A DNA stretch of 64,000 nucleotides from CAYIHX01 sp964363305 (GCA_964363305.1 CAYIHX010000001.1:1-64000); one strand, 5' to 3'. Counted from the first letter of the stretch, positions 24,355 to 32,823 are shown. Numbers and translations: made by a program. Notes: generated from the sequence alone by a model not told the origin.

Positions 24355-27033
24355 CTACCTGACCGCCTGCCGGAGGACATAGGGCAGAATGCCACCGTGC
24401 TTAAAGTACTCGACCTCGTTTGGCGTATCCGCGCGCGAGCGAACCTCGAAGGTGATCACCGATCCGTCGGCCTTCTTCGCTTTGACGGTTAACTTTGATC
24501 CCGGCGCAATCTTGGAAAGGCCCTCGATGTCGAACACCTCTTGTCCGGAGAGGCCGAGCGTCTGCGCGTTTTCTCCGCTCATGAATTGAAGCGGCAACAC
24601 GCCCATACCGACCAGATTCGAGCGATGAATACGCTCAAAACTTTCGACGATGACCGCGCGAATGCCCAATAGTTTTGTCCCCTTCGCGGCCCAGTCTCTC
24701 GAAGAGCCGGTACCGTATTCTTTGCCTGCGATCACCAGCAGCGGGACTTTATCCGCCTGGTATTGCATCGAGGCGTCGTAGATCGACATCTGTTTACCGG
24801 TGGAGAGGTGCGTGGTGATGCCGCCCTCGATGCCGGGAACGAGTTGGTTCTTGAGACGGATATTGGCGAACGTCCCGCGCATCATCACCTCGTGGTTGCC
24901 GCGGCGGGCGCCGTAGGAGTTGAAATCCTTCGGTTGGACCCCTTGGGCAATGAGGTATTTCCCTGCCGGGGTCTCCGCTTTGAACGAGCCAGCGGGCGAA
25001 ATGTGATCCGTCGTGATCGAGTCGCCGAGGAGGGCCAGGACGCGTGCGCCCCGGACGTCTGTGATGGGATCGGGATCCTTGCGTATGCCTTCAAAGAAGG
25101 GCGGCTCCTTAATGTAGGTCGACTGGTGATCCCATTGATAGATTTCGCCTCGGGGCGCGTGAATGGCCTGCCAGTTGGCATCTCCGGAAAAGACGTCGGC
25201 ATAGCTTTGCTTGAACTGCTGAGGGGTGACGTGTTTGGCGACTTCCGCGGCAACCTCCTCAGTCGAGGGCCAGATGTCTTTAAGAAAGACCAGTTGACCG
25301 TCCGAGCCCTTTCCGAGGGGCTCGTGAGTGAGGTCCATAGTGATGTCGCCGGCGAGCGCGTAGGCCACGCAGAGGGGGGGCGAGGCGAGGTAGTTGGCGC
25401 GTACTTGTGGGTGGACTCGGCCTTCGAAATTGCGGTTGCCTGAGAGCACCGAGGCCACGGAGAGGTCTCCCGCCGTGATGCTGGAGGCGATGTGATCTTT
25501 GAGCGGACCGGAGTTTCCGATGCAGGTCGTGCAGCCGTAACCGACGAGATGGAAGTTCAGAGCCTCAAGGTCCTTGAGAACGCCAGCTTGACTCAGGTAA
25601 TCGGTGACAACTTTCGAACCGGGGGCGAGCGAGGTCTTGACCCAGGGCTTGGTTTTAAGTCCCTTCTTAACGGCGTTGCGTGCGAGCAGACCCGCCGCCA
25701 TCAGCACGGAGGGATTCGATGTATTGGTGCAACTCGTGATCGCTGCGATGACGACCGCGCCTTGCTTGAGATCGTAGCTTGCACCGGAGGGGTCCTGCAC
25801 GGACGATGTTTTTTCGGGCGTTTGACCTTTCAAGGTGGCGAGATAGGTGCTGAACGATTTCGGAATTCCCCCGAGGGCGACGCGGTCTTGCGGTCGTGCG
25901 GGGCCGGCGAGCGAGGGCTCGACGGTCGAGAGATCGAGATTGATGGTGTCGGACCAATCCGGCGCGTAGCTATCGTTCAGCCACAGACCCTGGGCTTTGT
26001 AGTAGGCCTCAACGAGGGGCACGAGATCTCCGCGGCCGGTGAGCTTCAGATATTCCGTCGACTTGTTGTCGATGAGGAAGAGCCCGCAAGTGGCACCGTA
26101 CTCGGGCGCCATGTTCGCGATGGTCGCGCGATCCGCGAGCGAGAGGTTGGCGAGTCCAGGGCCGAAGAACTCAACGAATTTTCCGACGACGCCTTTTTTG
26201 CGGAGCATCTGCGTGACGGTCAGCACGAGATCAGTCGCCGTGGTGCCAGCCGGGAGCTTGCCCGTGAGTTTCATGCCGACGACGTGCGGGATGAGCATGC
26301 TCGACGGCTGCCCGAGCATCGCGGCCTCGGCTTCGATGCCGCCGACGCCCCAACCCAGTACACCTAGGCCGTTGATCATGGTGGTATGCGAGTCGGTCCC
26401 GACGAGCGTATCGGGGTAGACCCATTCTTCGCCGTCTTTCGTGCCAGTCATCGCGACGCGAGCGAGGTACTCGAGGTTCACCTGGTGCACGATGCCTGTG
26501 TCAGGCGGCACGACGCGAAAATTGGAGAAATTTTCTTGGCCCCATTTGAGGAATTCGTACCGCTCTTGGTTGCGGTCGAACTCGAGCTGGGCATTTTGGC
26601 CAAAGGCTTGCGAGGTGCCGTAATGGTCGACCATCACGGAGTGATCGACGACGAGTTCTGCCGGGCAAGCCGGGTTGATGCGTTTGGCTTCGCCGCCGAG
26701 CCTTTGAATCGCGGCGCGGGCCGCGGCCAGGTCGGCCACGGCGGGCACGCCGGTGAAGTCTTGCATCAGCACCCGGGCGGGCATGAATTGGATTTCGGTA
26801 TCGGGCTCCGCTTTCGAGTTCCAGTTGGCGAGATTTTCAATGTCCTTCTTGGAGACGGCCAGACCATCCTCTTGGCGCAAGAGGTTTTCGAGCAAAATGC
26901 GCAGTGAGAAGGGAAGGCGGTCGATCGACTTGCCCGCCTTTTTCGCAAATTCGGGGAGCGAGTGGTAGCGGTAGGTTTTTGAGCCGACGGTCAGGGTGGA
27001 TTTCGTTCCGAAGCTGTTGAGATTTTTGGCCAT
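24355..27033 (-). CDS. acnA: Aconitate hydratase A
   Basis: TCA-cycle enzyme interconverting citrate and isocitrate with a [4Fe-4S] cluster. The 892-residue product has the cluster cysteines in AAITSCTNTSNPSVLMAAG and VGYGCTTCIGNSGPL, the VGTDSHTTMINGLGVLGWGVGG segment and the swivel domain motif YGTGSSRDWAAKG. Length and order fit AcnA/IRP1. AcnA proteins can also bind RNA when the cluster is lost. Start ATG 27033 is followed by the conserved NSFGTKSTLTVG. Confidence 0.97.
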   Translation of the reverse strand: MAKNLNSFGTKSTLTVGSKTYRYHSLPEFAKKAGKSIDRLPFSLRILLENLLRQEDGLAVSKKDIENLANWNSKAEPDTEIQFMPARVLMQDFTGVPAVADLAAARAAIQRLGGEAKRINPACPAELVVDHSVMVDHYGTSQAFGQNAQLEFDRNQERYEFLKWGQENFSNFRVVPPDTGIVHQVNLEYLARVAMTGTKDGEEWVYPDTLVGTDSHTTMINGLGVLGWGVGGIEAEAAMLGQPSSMLIPHVVGMKLTGKLPAGTTATDLVLTVTQMLRKKGVVGKFVEFFGPGLANLSLADRATIANMAPEYGATCGLFLIDNKSTEYLKLTGRGDLVPLVEAYYKAQGLWLNDSYAPDWSDTINLDLSTVEPSLAGPARPQDRVALGGIPKSFSTYLATLKGQTPEKTSSVQDPSGASYDLKQGAVVIAAITSCTNTSNPSVLMAAGLLARNAVKKGLKTKPWVKTSLAPGSKVVTDYLSQAGVLKDLEALNFHLVGYGCTTCIGNSGPLKDHIASSITAGDLSVASVLSGNRNFEGRVHPQVRANYLASPPLCVAYALAGDITMDLTHEPLGKGSDGQLVFLKDIWPSTEEVAAEVAKHVTPQQFKQSYADVFSGDANWQAIHAPRGEIYQWDHQSTYIKEPPFFEGIRKDPDPITDVRGARVLALLGDSITTDHISPAGSFKAETPAGKYLIAQGVQPKDFNSYGARRGNHEVMMRGTFANIRLKNQLVPGIEGGITTHLSTGKQMSIYDASMQYQADKVPLLVIAGKEYGTGSSRDWAAKGTKLLGIRAVIVESFERIHRSNLVGMGVLPLQFMSGENAQTLGLSGQEVFDIEGLSKIAPGSKLTVKAKKADGSVITFEVRSRADTPNEVEYFKHGGILPYVLRQAVR

Positions 27034-27142
27034 GGCCCCATTATAGGGGAACCCTTTCTAATTCGAAAGGCGGTTCGCGACGTGACTCGACGCAGGGTGA
27101 TGAAACATCAACTTCCGCCCGTGATTCGCCGAAAAGCGTGTG

Positions 27143-27805
27143 ATGTCCCTCCGATTTAACGTCAAGAATCTGCCTCAGCTTCGAGCGGTCTTCGTTTCAG
27201 TTTTTGTTGCTGGAGTCGTTCATGCTGAGGTGCCGCATTCTCCCATGTGCCCAGGGCAATCGCTGTCCGAGGTGCTTGTTAGGTACGCGGACCAGGTGCA
27301 TCTCCAAGCGGAGGAAGCGTATCGGAACCGACTTTTCATCCCTTTGAGCGAGGGACATCCTCGAGTCGCTGCAAGTCTTCTGGAGGATTGGGAGCTGGAG
27401 GGTCGATTGATGCACTTGAGCGCGAATGATGGAGTTGCGGAGCAGCTCAGGCAGTCGATGGCGCGCCTCGCTCGTTTGATTCCCAGCCTCGATTCCCGTG
27501 CATTTGAGACTCAGAGGTTCACGGATTTCGTCTGGAGGGATCCACCGGTAGAAATCCAGGCGGCGATGCGGGATCTTCGTTTTTTTGCGGGCGCCGGGGC
27601 GTCTACTCGAATGACGCTGCGACAACGGCTGTTTCTGGCAGAGCTTCAGTATGTGGGAAGGTATCGCGGCCTCTCCCGGCAACAAATGGTGAGAATGCTC
27701 GACGATGGACTTTATGGGTCCGCTCTGGCTTCGCATCCCCACAATCCATCGCCTCGTTCCATTCCACCTCCTTTACCGCCCGCAAGGCAAACACGTCGGG
27801 AATAA
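27143..27805 (+). CDS. Secreted protein of unknown function
   Basis: About 220 residues with a likely signal peptide (LRAVFVSVFVAGVVHA). Mature part is helical and Arg-rich, with PSLDSRAFETQRFTDFVWRDP and a Pro-rich C-terminus (NPSPRSIPPPLPPARQ). No domain recognised; it resembles the style of other exported unknowns in this window. An AATAACGCAG motif lies at its very end, just before the MarC gene. Confidence 0.55.
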   Translation: MSLRFNVKNLPQLRAVFVSVFVAGVVHAEVPHSPMCPGQSLSEVLVRYADQVHLQAEEAYRNRLFIPLSEGHPRVAASLLEDWELEGRLMHLSANDGVAEQLRQSMARLARLIPSLDSRAFETQRFTDFVWRDPPVEIQAAMRDLRFFAGAGASTRMTLRQRLFLAELQYVGRYRGLSRQQMVRMLDDGLYGSALASHPHNPSPRSIPPPLPPARQTRRE

Positions 27806-27813
27806 CGCAGCGA
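27801..27813. promoter_or_regulatory. AATAACGCA motif, site 3
   Basis: AATAACGCAGCGA overlaps the last codons and stop of gene 27143-27805 and lies 27-39 bp before the MarC start, the usual distance for this motif family. It is followed by GGTGTCAGACACTT, a short GTGTC/GACAC inverted repeat. Confidence 0.35.
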
Positions 27814-27839
27814 GCATCAAAAAGGTGTCAGACACTTCT

Positions 27840-28433
27840 ATGCAATTCCTCTACTCTTTCTCAGGTCTTTTCGTCGCGATGGATATCATCGGTATCCTGC
27901 CGCTCTACATTGGCATGACGCGGAGCCTGCCGCTCGACGAAAAGCGGCGGATCACACGTCTCTCGGTGTGGGTGGCGTTCGCGGTAGCGCTCGTGCTGGG
28001 AATGACGGGCAGCTGGGTGTTTCGCTTTCTCGGCATCGGCCTGGCTGATTTCAAAGTGGGCGGCGGCATCGTGCTGCTGATCATGGCCATCCTCGACCTG
28101 ATTCCGCGCGGGCACGGCGAGAAGGCGCGACCTCCGGTGACGGGCGTGGTGCCGCTCGGGGTTCCGCTGATCACCGGTCCGGGGACGATCGCGACCGCCA
28201 TGCTTCAGGTCGGGCTGTATGGTCACCTGACCGTCGCGCTCGCGCTGGTCGCCAACTTCGCCATCGCTTGGGTCGTGCTCCGGTATAGCGGCCTCATTAC
28301 GCGCGTGATCGGAAACGAAGGCGCCGACATCGTCTCGAAGATCGCGGCGCTTTTCATGACCGCGATCGCGTTCGCGATGATTCGCTCAGGGATCATCGAG
28401 GGATTTCATTTGGGTATCTCCGCAACCTCTTGA
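27840..28433 (+). CDS. MarC family inner-membrane protein (UPF0056)
   Basis: A 197-residue protein with six membrane helices: FSGLFVAMDIIGILPLYIGM at the N-terminus, LADFKVGGGIVLLIMAI and VVPLGVPLITGPGTIATAML are MarC family hallmarks. MarC proteins are integral membrane proteins of uncertain function, once linked to multiple antibiotic resistance. ATG 27840 is chosen because the family begins directly with the first helix; longer in-frame starts read through the previous gene. It overlaps the convergent small gene 28393-28614 by 41 bp. Confidence 0.87.
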   Translation: MQFLYSFSGLFVAMDIIGILPLYIGMTRSLPLDEKRRITRLSVWVAFAVALVLGMTGSWVFRFLGIGLADFKVGGGIVLLIMAILDLIPRGHGEKARPPVTGVVPLGVPLITGPGTIATAMLQVGLYGHLTVALALVANFAIAWVVLRYSGLITRVIGNEGADIVSKIAALFMTAIAFAMIRSGIIEGFHLGISATS

Positions 28434-28614
28434 TGCGGGGATCGAGCACCACTGGTTTAGCGCTTTCGATGGAGGCGAGGAGGTAGACCGCCGCTTTCGA
28501 AAAGCGTTCCTGCAGGAGGTTGGCGTTGATCGGTTCGTTCTCAAATGCGGCGATGACGGTGCCGAGGCGGGCGATTGATTCGATCGCTTGCGCTTTGAAG
28601 TCTCGATCGCTCAT
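28393..28614 (-). CDS. Small hypothetical protein
   Basis: A 73-residue protein from ATG 28614, MSDRDFKAQAIESIARLG, helical with a basic C-terminus (PRIKRLRRYPNEIPR). It overlaps the end of the MarC gene. No family recognised. It marks the left edge of the accessory stretch. Confidence 0.4.
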   Translation of the reverse strand: MSDRDFKAQAIESIARLGTVIAAFENEPINANLLQERFSKAAVYLLASIESAKPVVLDPRIKRLRRYPNEIPR

Positions 28615-28685
28615 GGCCGCATCGGGCTTGAGAAAGACTAGGCCGGCCGAGCCGAGCGGAAGCCGCGCGCGTCGCAGCTCTCGAG

Positions 28686-28949
28686 GTGAATCAGTTGCGT
28701 GCGCGACTGCGCGCGGTTCCGTTCGTGGGCTCACGAGTGATCGATTACCAACGGAGTTACCCGGTGATGGGGATGCTGCGGTCGATCGGTATCGAGCCGC
28801 GGGCTCGGCTGGAGGTGAATCAGCACGAGGTGCAGAAGCGTCTGGTGAGTCTCCGCTTACCCCGCCCGATCGAGTCGCCGCTGCTTTGGGTGACGCGACG
28901 GGGTTGGCAGGTGACCGAAGTGGCTCGGCGGTTCAGGGCGCGGCTCTGA
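28686..28949 (+). CDS. Small basic protein with a decayed paralogue nearby
   Basis: An 87-residue Arg-rich protein of unknown function. Its last part, GWQVTEVARRFRARL, is repeated on the minus strand near 30310-30366 as RWQLTEVARQLRAQF, showing that the sequence belongs to a repeated or mobile family. The DNA match spans about 45 bp. The N-terminus is uncertain (ATG or alternative starts within the overlap with 28393-28734 reading frames). Confidence 0.4.
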   Translation: MNQLRARLRAVPFVGSRVIDYQRSYPVMGMLRSIGIEPRARLEVNQHEVQKRLVSLRLPRPIESPLLWVTRRGWQVTEVARRFRARL

Positions 28950-28988
28950 AAAAGTTGCGGAAAACGGAGAACGTGCTAGCCGGCCGAT

Positions 28989-29423
28989 ATGAAGATCAAC
29001 TTCGTTATCGCGGGATGGGCAGTGGGGCTGGGAGTGGCAGGGGGGATGGCGGACGCCGCGGAGTTGCACCATTGCCAGGCCGTGGGGACGCGTGGTTGCG
29101 CCTTCGCGCTCGAGTTGGCCGTGGAGCGCGACGATCTTCTCGCACGGGTCGAGTTGTGGGCTCGTTGCTCGGAGAATCCCGAGGAGACGGTTTTGTTAGG
29201 TGAGGCGCAGAATGTAGCGGCTGCCGAAAATTTCCGTCCTCGTTACGACTCGCGTTTTTTTGGATGGAGGCAATTCTCCCTCGAGGGGCTGCGCACCGGC
29301 GAGCGGGCGTCGATTTTGATTCTTCCGTCGTCGATGGGAACGGCCTCGCTCACGGCTCATCTGCGGCTGACCCTACCCGGCCAGCCCGCGTCGGAGGCTT
29401 TAGATCTGACTTGCTCCTTCTGA
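28989..29423 (+). CDS. Secreted protein of unknown function
   Basis: A 144-residue exported protein: signal peptide KINFVIAGWAVGLGVAGGMADA, then a beta-rich chain with cysteines at ELHHCQAVGTRGCAF, WARCSENP and DLTCSF, consistent with two disulfides. ATG 28989 follows a plausible spacer. No family recognised; a small periplasmic beta-sandwich is a reasonable guess. Confidence 0.55.
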   Translation: MKINFVIAGWAVGLGVAGGMADAAELHHCQAVGTRGCAFALELAVERDDLLARVELWARCSENPEETVLLGEAQNVAAAENFRPRYDSRFFGWRQFSLEGLRTGERASILILPSSMGTASLTAHLRLTLPGQPASEALDLTCSF

Positions 29424-29430
29424 AATAGCA

Positions 29431-29801
29431 GTGATCGAGCGCATTATTGCAATTCACGACGAGATGCCGCGCGCATGGAATCCGTCTCACCACGTCCCAC
29501 GGGAATATCTTGAAAAGGCACCGAAGGAGACCAAGCGATTGATGGCATGATTTGGGCGAAAATCATGAAGAGTCCGCTGGACGGAAGCAGTGCCTGCAAG
29601 ATCAACTCCTTCTGGATTCGCCCGGAGCTGCGAAATGGCGGTTTCGCCGTTCTACTGACAGAGCCTTGCGTGGCCTGGGCTCGGGAGTGCGGTGCAAATC
29701 AACTTGAATGCAACACGCATTATACGAACTCTCGCATGAGGGAAATACTTGTGAAGCAAGGCTTTTCGCCAGGAATGGTGCAATGCTCATTGGGTATATG
29801 A
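29431..29801 (+). pseudogene. Frameshifted GNAT acetyltransferase remnant
   Basis: Two reading frames form one broken gene. GTG 29431 opens IERIIAIHDEMPRAWNPSHH and ends at TGA 29550; ATG 29547 in the next frame continues with NSFWIRPELRNGGFAVLLTE and ECNTHYTNSRMREILVKQGF, which is the C-terminal helix-strand pattern of GNAT enzymes. The frames join at ATGA, so translational coupling is conceivable, but the lack of a complete acetyl-CoA site (Q/RxxGxG/A) suggests decay. Confidence 0.5.
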
Positions 29802-29845
29802 CCCTTGAAAAGGTGGAGCGAGCCGAATCACCTTGCCCTGTTAGG

Positions 29846-30271
29846 TCAGGAATCTTTCGGTAACTCGTAGTAGAAGCTTCGCTTAGCGCACTCTTCATAG
29901 GCATCACTGAGCAGCTTTCCATTCACGATGACGTTGTCAAACGGATGCTCGCACAAATGGATCACGGGCACCCAATCGGATTGCTTGCTGGCCCGAGCAA
30001 GAGCCGAAGTGAGAGCCGCGCCCAGCTTCTGCTTCACGCTGCGTTTGAGCCTCGGCGAATAGACCACCATGTGGAGGTAAGGCTTCGTCCGGGAGTCCTC
30101 ACACAGCTTTCCACCCATCGCCGCGGCGCCGGGCTCGTATTCGAAGAAGCGGATCCCGAAAATCTCAGCGGGGTGCCCGGTCGCGGAACAGAAGGCCTCC
30201 GTCAATTCGACGGCGAGCGAGGTTTTTACCTGCTGATCAACCTTGGGCAAAGAAAGCTCGATACAGGGCAT
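29846..30271 (-). CDS. Tautomerase superfamily protein
   Basis: A 141-residue protein beginning MPCIELSLPKVDQQVKTSLA: Pro at position 2 becomes the catalytic amino-terminal proline of tautomerases after Met removal. The chain is longer than 4-oxalocrotonate tautomerase (about 62 residues) and nearer the MIF/CHMI-like size. The central MVVYSPRLKRSVKQKLGAAL supports the fold. Substrate unknown. Confidence 0.6.
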   Translation of the reverse strand: MPCIELSLPKVDQQVKTSLAVELTEAFCSATGHPAEIFGIRFFEYEPGAAAMGGKLCEDSRTKPYLHMVVYSPRLKRSVKQKLGAALTSALARASKQSDWVPVIHLCEHPFDNVIVNGKLLSDAYEECAKRSFYYELPKDS

Positions 30272-30309
30272 GGGTCACCTCGCGTGCCTCGGAGCGTCTC
30301 CTGCTGACG

Positions 30310-30366
30310 CCGAACTTTCAACTTCGAACTGCGCCCTGAGCTGCCGAGCCACTTCGGTCAGCTGCC
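30310..30366 (-). repeat. Remnant copy of the 28686-28949 gene 3' end
   Basis: On the minus strand TGGCAGCTGACCGAAGTGGC and the following 20 bases match the 3' part of the gene at 28686-28949 with a few substitutions, and would encode RWQLTEVARQLRAQF. It abuts repeat B1 at 30370. Confidence 0.6.
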
Positions 30367-30369
30367 ATC

Positions 30370-30410
30370 TTCGGTCATCTGAGCGCGGTCGTCGCGGAAA
30401 CGTAGGGTTA
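30370..30410 (-). repeat. Interspersed repeat B, copy 1
   Basis: About 41 bp nearly identical to 32824-32863. In minus orientation it begins with the TAA stop of the GNAT gene and continues CCCTACGTTTCCGCGACGAC. The other copy begins in exactly the same way with the TAA of the DHFR-like gene, so the repeat joins gene ends at a fixed base. Confidence 0.8.
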
Positions 30411-30830
30411 TAAAGTGAACTCCATGGGGAAGCATTCGATTTTAGCCGCTCGAATCTCATGGAACTGCTCGAGCCCGGAGGGGGTGAACCCTATATGACG
30501 GTAAAATCCGACGGCCGTTTTGGTGGCTTTGATGACAACCCTTTTGGAGCCTTGATTCTTAAGGTGTTCCAGTGCGGCAGCAACTAATTTTCTCCCGAAG
30601 CCCCTGCCCGCAACCTTCGGCGATAGATATAAACCATTGATTTCGGAGACTCGGTCGTCATGAATCACTGCGTGACAGAATCCTTCTACTCGATGATCCA
30701 GTTCTACGACCAAGACATGGTCGGTTTTGATAGAGCTAGCCCAGCGTTCGTAGTTGTATTGAAACGCAGACCAAGCCTCTATTTGGTCTAGGCGATAGTC
30801 CTTCGAACAAATTTGACGAATAGAGGCCAC
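30408..30830 (-). CDS. GNAT family N-acetyltransferase
   Basis: A 140-residue GNAT. Motif A is GLYLSPKVAGRGFGRKLVAA, with RGFGRK fitting the acetyl-CoA pyrophosphate loop R/QxxGxG/A. KATKTAVGFYRHIGF is the C-terminal signature NxxAxxFYxxxGF. Small single-domain size suggests transfer to a small molecule or amino-terminus. Its TAA stop is the first triplet of repeat B1. The gene is less GC-rich than its chromosomal neighbours. Confidence 0.85.
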   Translation of the reverse strand: MASIRQICSKDYRLDQIEAWSAFQYNYERWASSIKTDHVLVVELDHRVEGFCHAVIHDDRVSEINGLYLSPKVAGRGFGRKLVAAALEHLKNQGSKRVVIKATKTAVGFYRHIGFTPSGLEQFHEIRAAKIECFPMEFTL

Positions 30831-30981
30831 GTGAGCCTCAGATTTCCTTTGAATCTTTTTCCTCGGCTTTTCTAATCACAAGGTCACTTTAGCATCGAAG
30901 CGCTGTCTCACAAGAAAATGTAATGGTTCCAAAGACGGCTTACCCTTTGATTTGCCTGTGGAAGCAGGGATTCTTGCATTG

Positions 30982-30997
30982 ACGACATATATGTCGT
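30982..30997. promoter_or_regulatory. Perfect 16-bp palindrome over the start of a candidate TA operon
   Basis: ACGACATATATGTCGT is a perfect palindrome and spans ATG 30991. Just upstream is TTGACG (30979-30984) and just downstream TATTATAAG, so it overlaps a possible promoter. This is the layout expected for an autoregulatory operator bound by the Xre-type protein of the operon. If the promoter is real, translation would start at ATG 31036. Confidence 0.5.
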
Positions 30998-31323
30998 ATT
31001 ATAAGGCTGTGGAAATTTGGGACTATCAGAACCGCATGATCGAACTTTCGGATTCCTCCTGGGAGCACATTCGGGAGTCCCACCCTGAAATCACCCTTGA
31101 GGAAGTGCAGGGAGTTCTTGCTGATCCCTTGGAAGTTCGTGAATCACCGCGGCAGAACTTCGTGGAGCTTTTCTACCAAGCAAAGGCACATCCGGAGGGC
31201 AAGACCAGATTCAGCGTCGTTGTGGTCAAGGTTCTAGAAGGCGGTTTGTTCGTCTCGACGGCCATGACGACAAACGCATTAAAGAGTGGGCGAACGGTCT
31301 ATCGAAAGGGAGAAGTGCAATGA
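30991..31323 (+). CDS. Candidate toxin of an Xre-linked pair
   Basis: About 110 residues (95 if started at ATG 31036). The core is MIELSDSSWEHIRESHPEIT, then VLADPLEVRESPRQNFVELF, VVVVKVLEGGLFVSTAMTTN. The HI..HPE..LEEV...L.DP pattern is shared by nuclease-like proteins of the PBECR/DUF4258 type, which are toxins in phage and TA contexts; I cannot be certain. It overlaps the following HTH gene by 4 bp (ATGA-type), usual for TA pairs. The start region contains a palindrome. Confidence 0.5.
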   Translation: MSYYKAVEIWDYQNRMIELSDSSWEHIRESHPEITLEEVQGVLADPLEVRESPRQNFVELFYQAKAHPEGKTRFSVVVVKVLEGGLFVSTAMTTNALKSGRTVYRKGEVQ

Positions 31324-31727
31324 CGATTTTCTATGACAGCGATCGAGACTACGCCGAGGTTTTTTTTAAACGGGAAGAAAACTTTGGGGAATCCTTGAAT
31401 GATCTGGTGACAGTTTTCAGATCCGAGAAGGACAACAAGGTCGTGGGTTATGCTTTTGAAGAGGCGAGCCGATGCCTTTTTGAGAGCGACTTGCTTTCGC
31501 CCAGCGTGAGGCTGGCCGCGCTTCTGAGAATCGTGCGTGCGAAGAAGGGGCTGACCCAGGAGCAAGCGGCAGAGAAGATTCGTGACCTCACCTTCCGCCA
31601 TTACCAGCGTTTGGAGTCTGGGGACGAAAATCCCACGCTGGGCACGATCGAGAGCATCATGGGGGCCTTTCCTGATACGGACTTTTCCCTGATTCTGAAG
31701 CATCCACACAAAATGCGGGTAGCGTAA
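31320..31727 (+). CDS. DUF2283-like plus Xre HTH antitoxin-like protein
   Basis: A 135-residue two-domain protein. The N-terminal TIFYDSDRDYAEVFFKREEN resembles DUF2283, common in small TA partners. The C-terminal half is an Xre/Cro helix-turn-helix: RIVRAKKGLTQEQAAEKI, HYQRLESGDENPTLGTIESI. It overlaps the candidate toxin gene by 4 bp and is the likely antitoxin and autorepressor binding the palindrome at 30982-30997. Confidence 0.7.
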   Translation: MTIFYDSDRDYAEVFFKREENFGESLNDLVTVFRSEKDNKVVGYAFEEASRCLFESDLLSPSVRLAALLRIVRAKKGLTQEQAAEKIRDLTFRHYQRLESGDENPTLGTIESIMGAFPDTDFSLILKHPHKMRVA

Positions 31728-31989
31728 GGGCTGTCCAAGATGGCTATCGAAACTCAATCGATCCCGCGACCGCACGGCCCGGTTGCCGCCAGCCTTGCCG
31801 AGGGGCGAATTTCGGCGTCCACCGGACCAGAAGACCCTTCTTTCAGATTCTTGCGCGGAAATGCGAACCTTCGGCTGGACTTCAAGGAGAACCTTGCAAG
31901 TTTAGCCTTAAAACGCGCTGAAGGGGGGGCGCCCTGCCGTGCTTATGATTCTAGCGTCTCTGTGTAAGCCTTCGCCGCTGCAGTCTGGA

Positions 31990-32100
31990 CCCTGACTTGA
32001 CGCTCGAGCTCACGGCGGCATAGGCACCCTTCGAATCGCGCGTTAAAAGCTGACCCAGCTTCGCTCGCGGGTCACAAAACGGGGAAAACTAAACGGATAT
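31990..32100 (+). repeat. Interspersed repeat A, copy 1, with an antitoxin 3'-end remnant
   Basis: About 111 bp closely matches 34248-34361, the 3' end of the Xre gene and the DNA beyond it. The remnant part would encode PDLTLELTAA and then stop, against PDLKLELTAA in the intact gene. The last 50 bp (32051-32100, hairpin GACCCAGC-TTC-GCTCGCGGGTC then CGGGGAAAACTAAACGGAT) is also present at 32737. The rest of the 31728-32226 gap holds no gene I can support. Confidence 0.8.
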
Positions 32101-32226
32101 CCCCTTCCCAGGGAAAAAGCTCCCAGACTGGCCCGCTCTCCCTGAGGAAAAACCCTGTTTATACGGCCTATCCTCAGTACGCGTTTATGAGCGCGGCGAC
32201 GGCGGCAAAGCGGGTTTCCCGGGTTT

Positions 32227-32685
32227 TCATTCAGTGGGCTTGAAGAGGAAGGGGTATTCGATCTCGTAGGAACCGCCGCCTTCCGGCGGCGGGAACTGGA
32301 GGTTCCTCAATTCACCGAGAACACACTCCTCCACATCGGGGCGCCGAAGGGTGGAACGGAGGATGGAGGCGTCGATGACTGTGCCTGGGGGGGCGACTTT
32401 GAAGAAGGTCACCACTTTCCCCCGGGGACGGCGGGCCAAGGAAGGAACCCGGCTCTCGTAGCAGGCACGGAATTTAGCGCGGCGGCTCTCGATGATTCCT
32501 GCGATAGCGCTGCGGCTCACCGCGGGTTTCTTTTCGAGGATAACGCCGCCTGCGGGTTGCGCCTGCTCCGCCGGCCCGGAGGGCAGAGCCCCTTCCTCGG
32601 GCTTGGGGCGTTCGGTGACGCACGCGGATGAGGCGATCAAACTCAGAGCGACCATGCATTGCAGTATTTTACGTATCAAAGACAT
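32227..32685 (-). CDS. AgmX/PglI C-terminal-domain lipoprotein
   Basis: A 152-residue lipoprotein (lipobox IASSAC). After a Pro-rich linker the domain FRACYESRVPSLARRPRGKV, IDASILRSTLRRPDVEECV and LQFPPPEGGGSYEIEYPF follows the AgmX/PglI C-terminal, TonB-like pattern common in delta-group bacteria, where such proteins take part in gliding or envelope complexes. The gene is bounded on both sides by direct copies of repeat A (32051-32100 and 32737-32786). Confidence 0.75.
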   Translation of the reverse strand: MSLIRKILQCMVALSLIASSACVTERPKPEEGALPSGPAEQAQPAGGVILEKKPAVSRSAIAGIIESRRAKFRACYESRVPSLARRPRGKVVTFFKVAPPGTVIDASILRSTLRRPDVEECVLGELRNLQFPPPEGGGSYEIEYPFLFKPTE

Positions 32686-32736
32686 AATTCCAGTTTGCCA
32701 TCGGGACTGGAGCGTTCAAGGATTAAATTCGCGCAC

Positions 32737-32786
32737 TGACCCAGCTTCGCTTGCGAGTCACAAAGCGGGGAAAACTAAACGGATAT
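32737..32786 (+). repeat. Interspersed repeat A, copy 2
   Basis: 50 bp matching 32051-32100 with about three substitutions, same orientation. It includes the imperfect hairpin (GACCCAGC with GCTTGCGAGTC) and the tail CGGGGAAAACTAAACGGATA. It lies between the lipoprotein gene and the DHFR-like gene, 37 bp before repeat B2. Confidence 0.8.
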
Positions 32787-32823
32787 TCTCCCACCGCACT
32801 TGGGAAGGTGTGGTTTGAAATCC

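Noticed and set aside
27814..27839. GGTGTCAGACACTT as a terminator or transposase-associated repeat
   Set aside because: The stem is only five base pairs, with no T-run and no second copy seen in the window.
31740..31967. 75-residue open frame after the DUF2283-Xre gene
   Set aside because: No recognisable fold, no good ribosome binding site, unusual composition; it lies next to repeat A debris.
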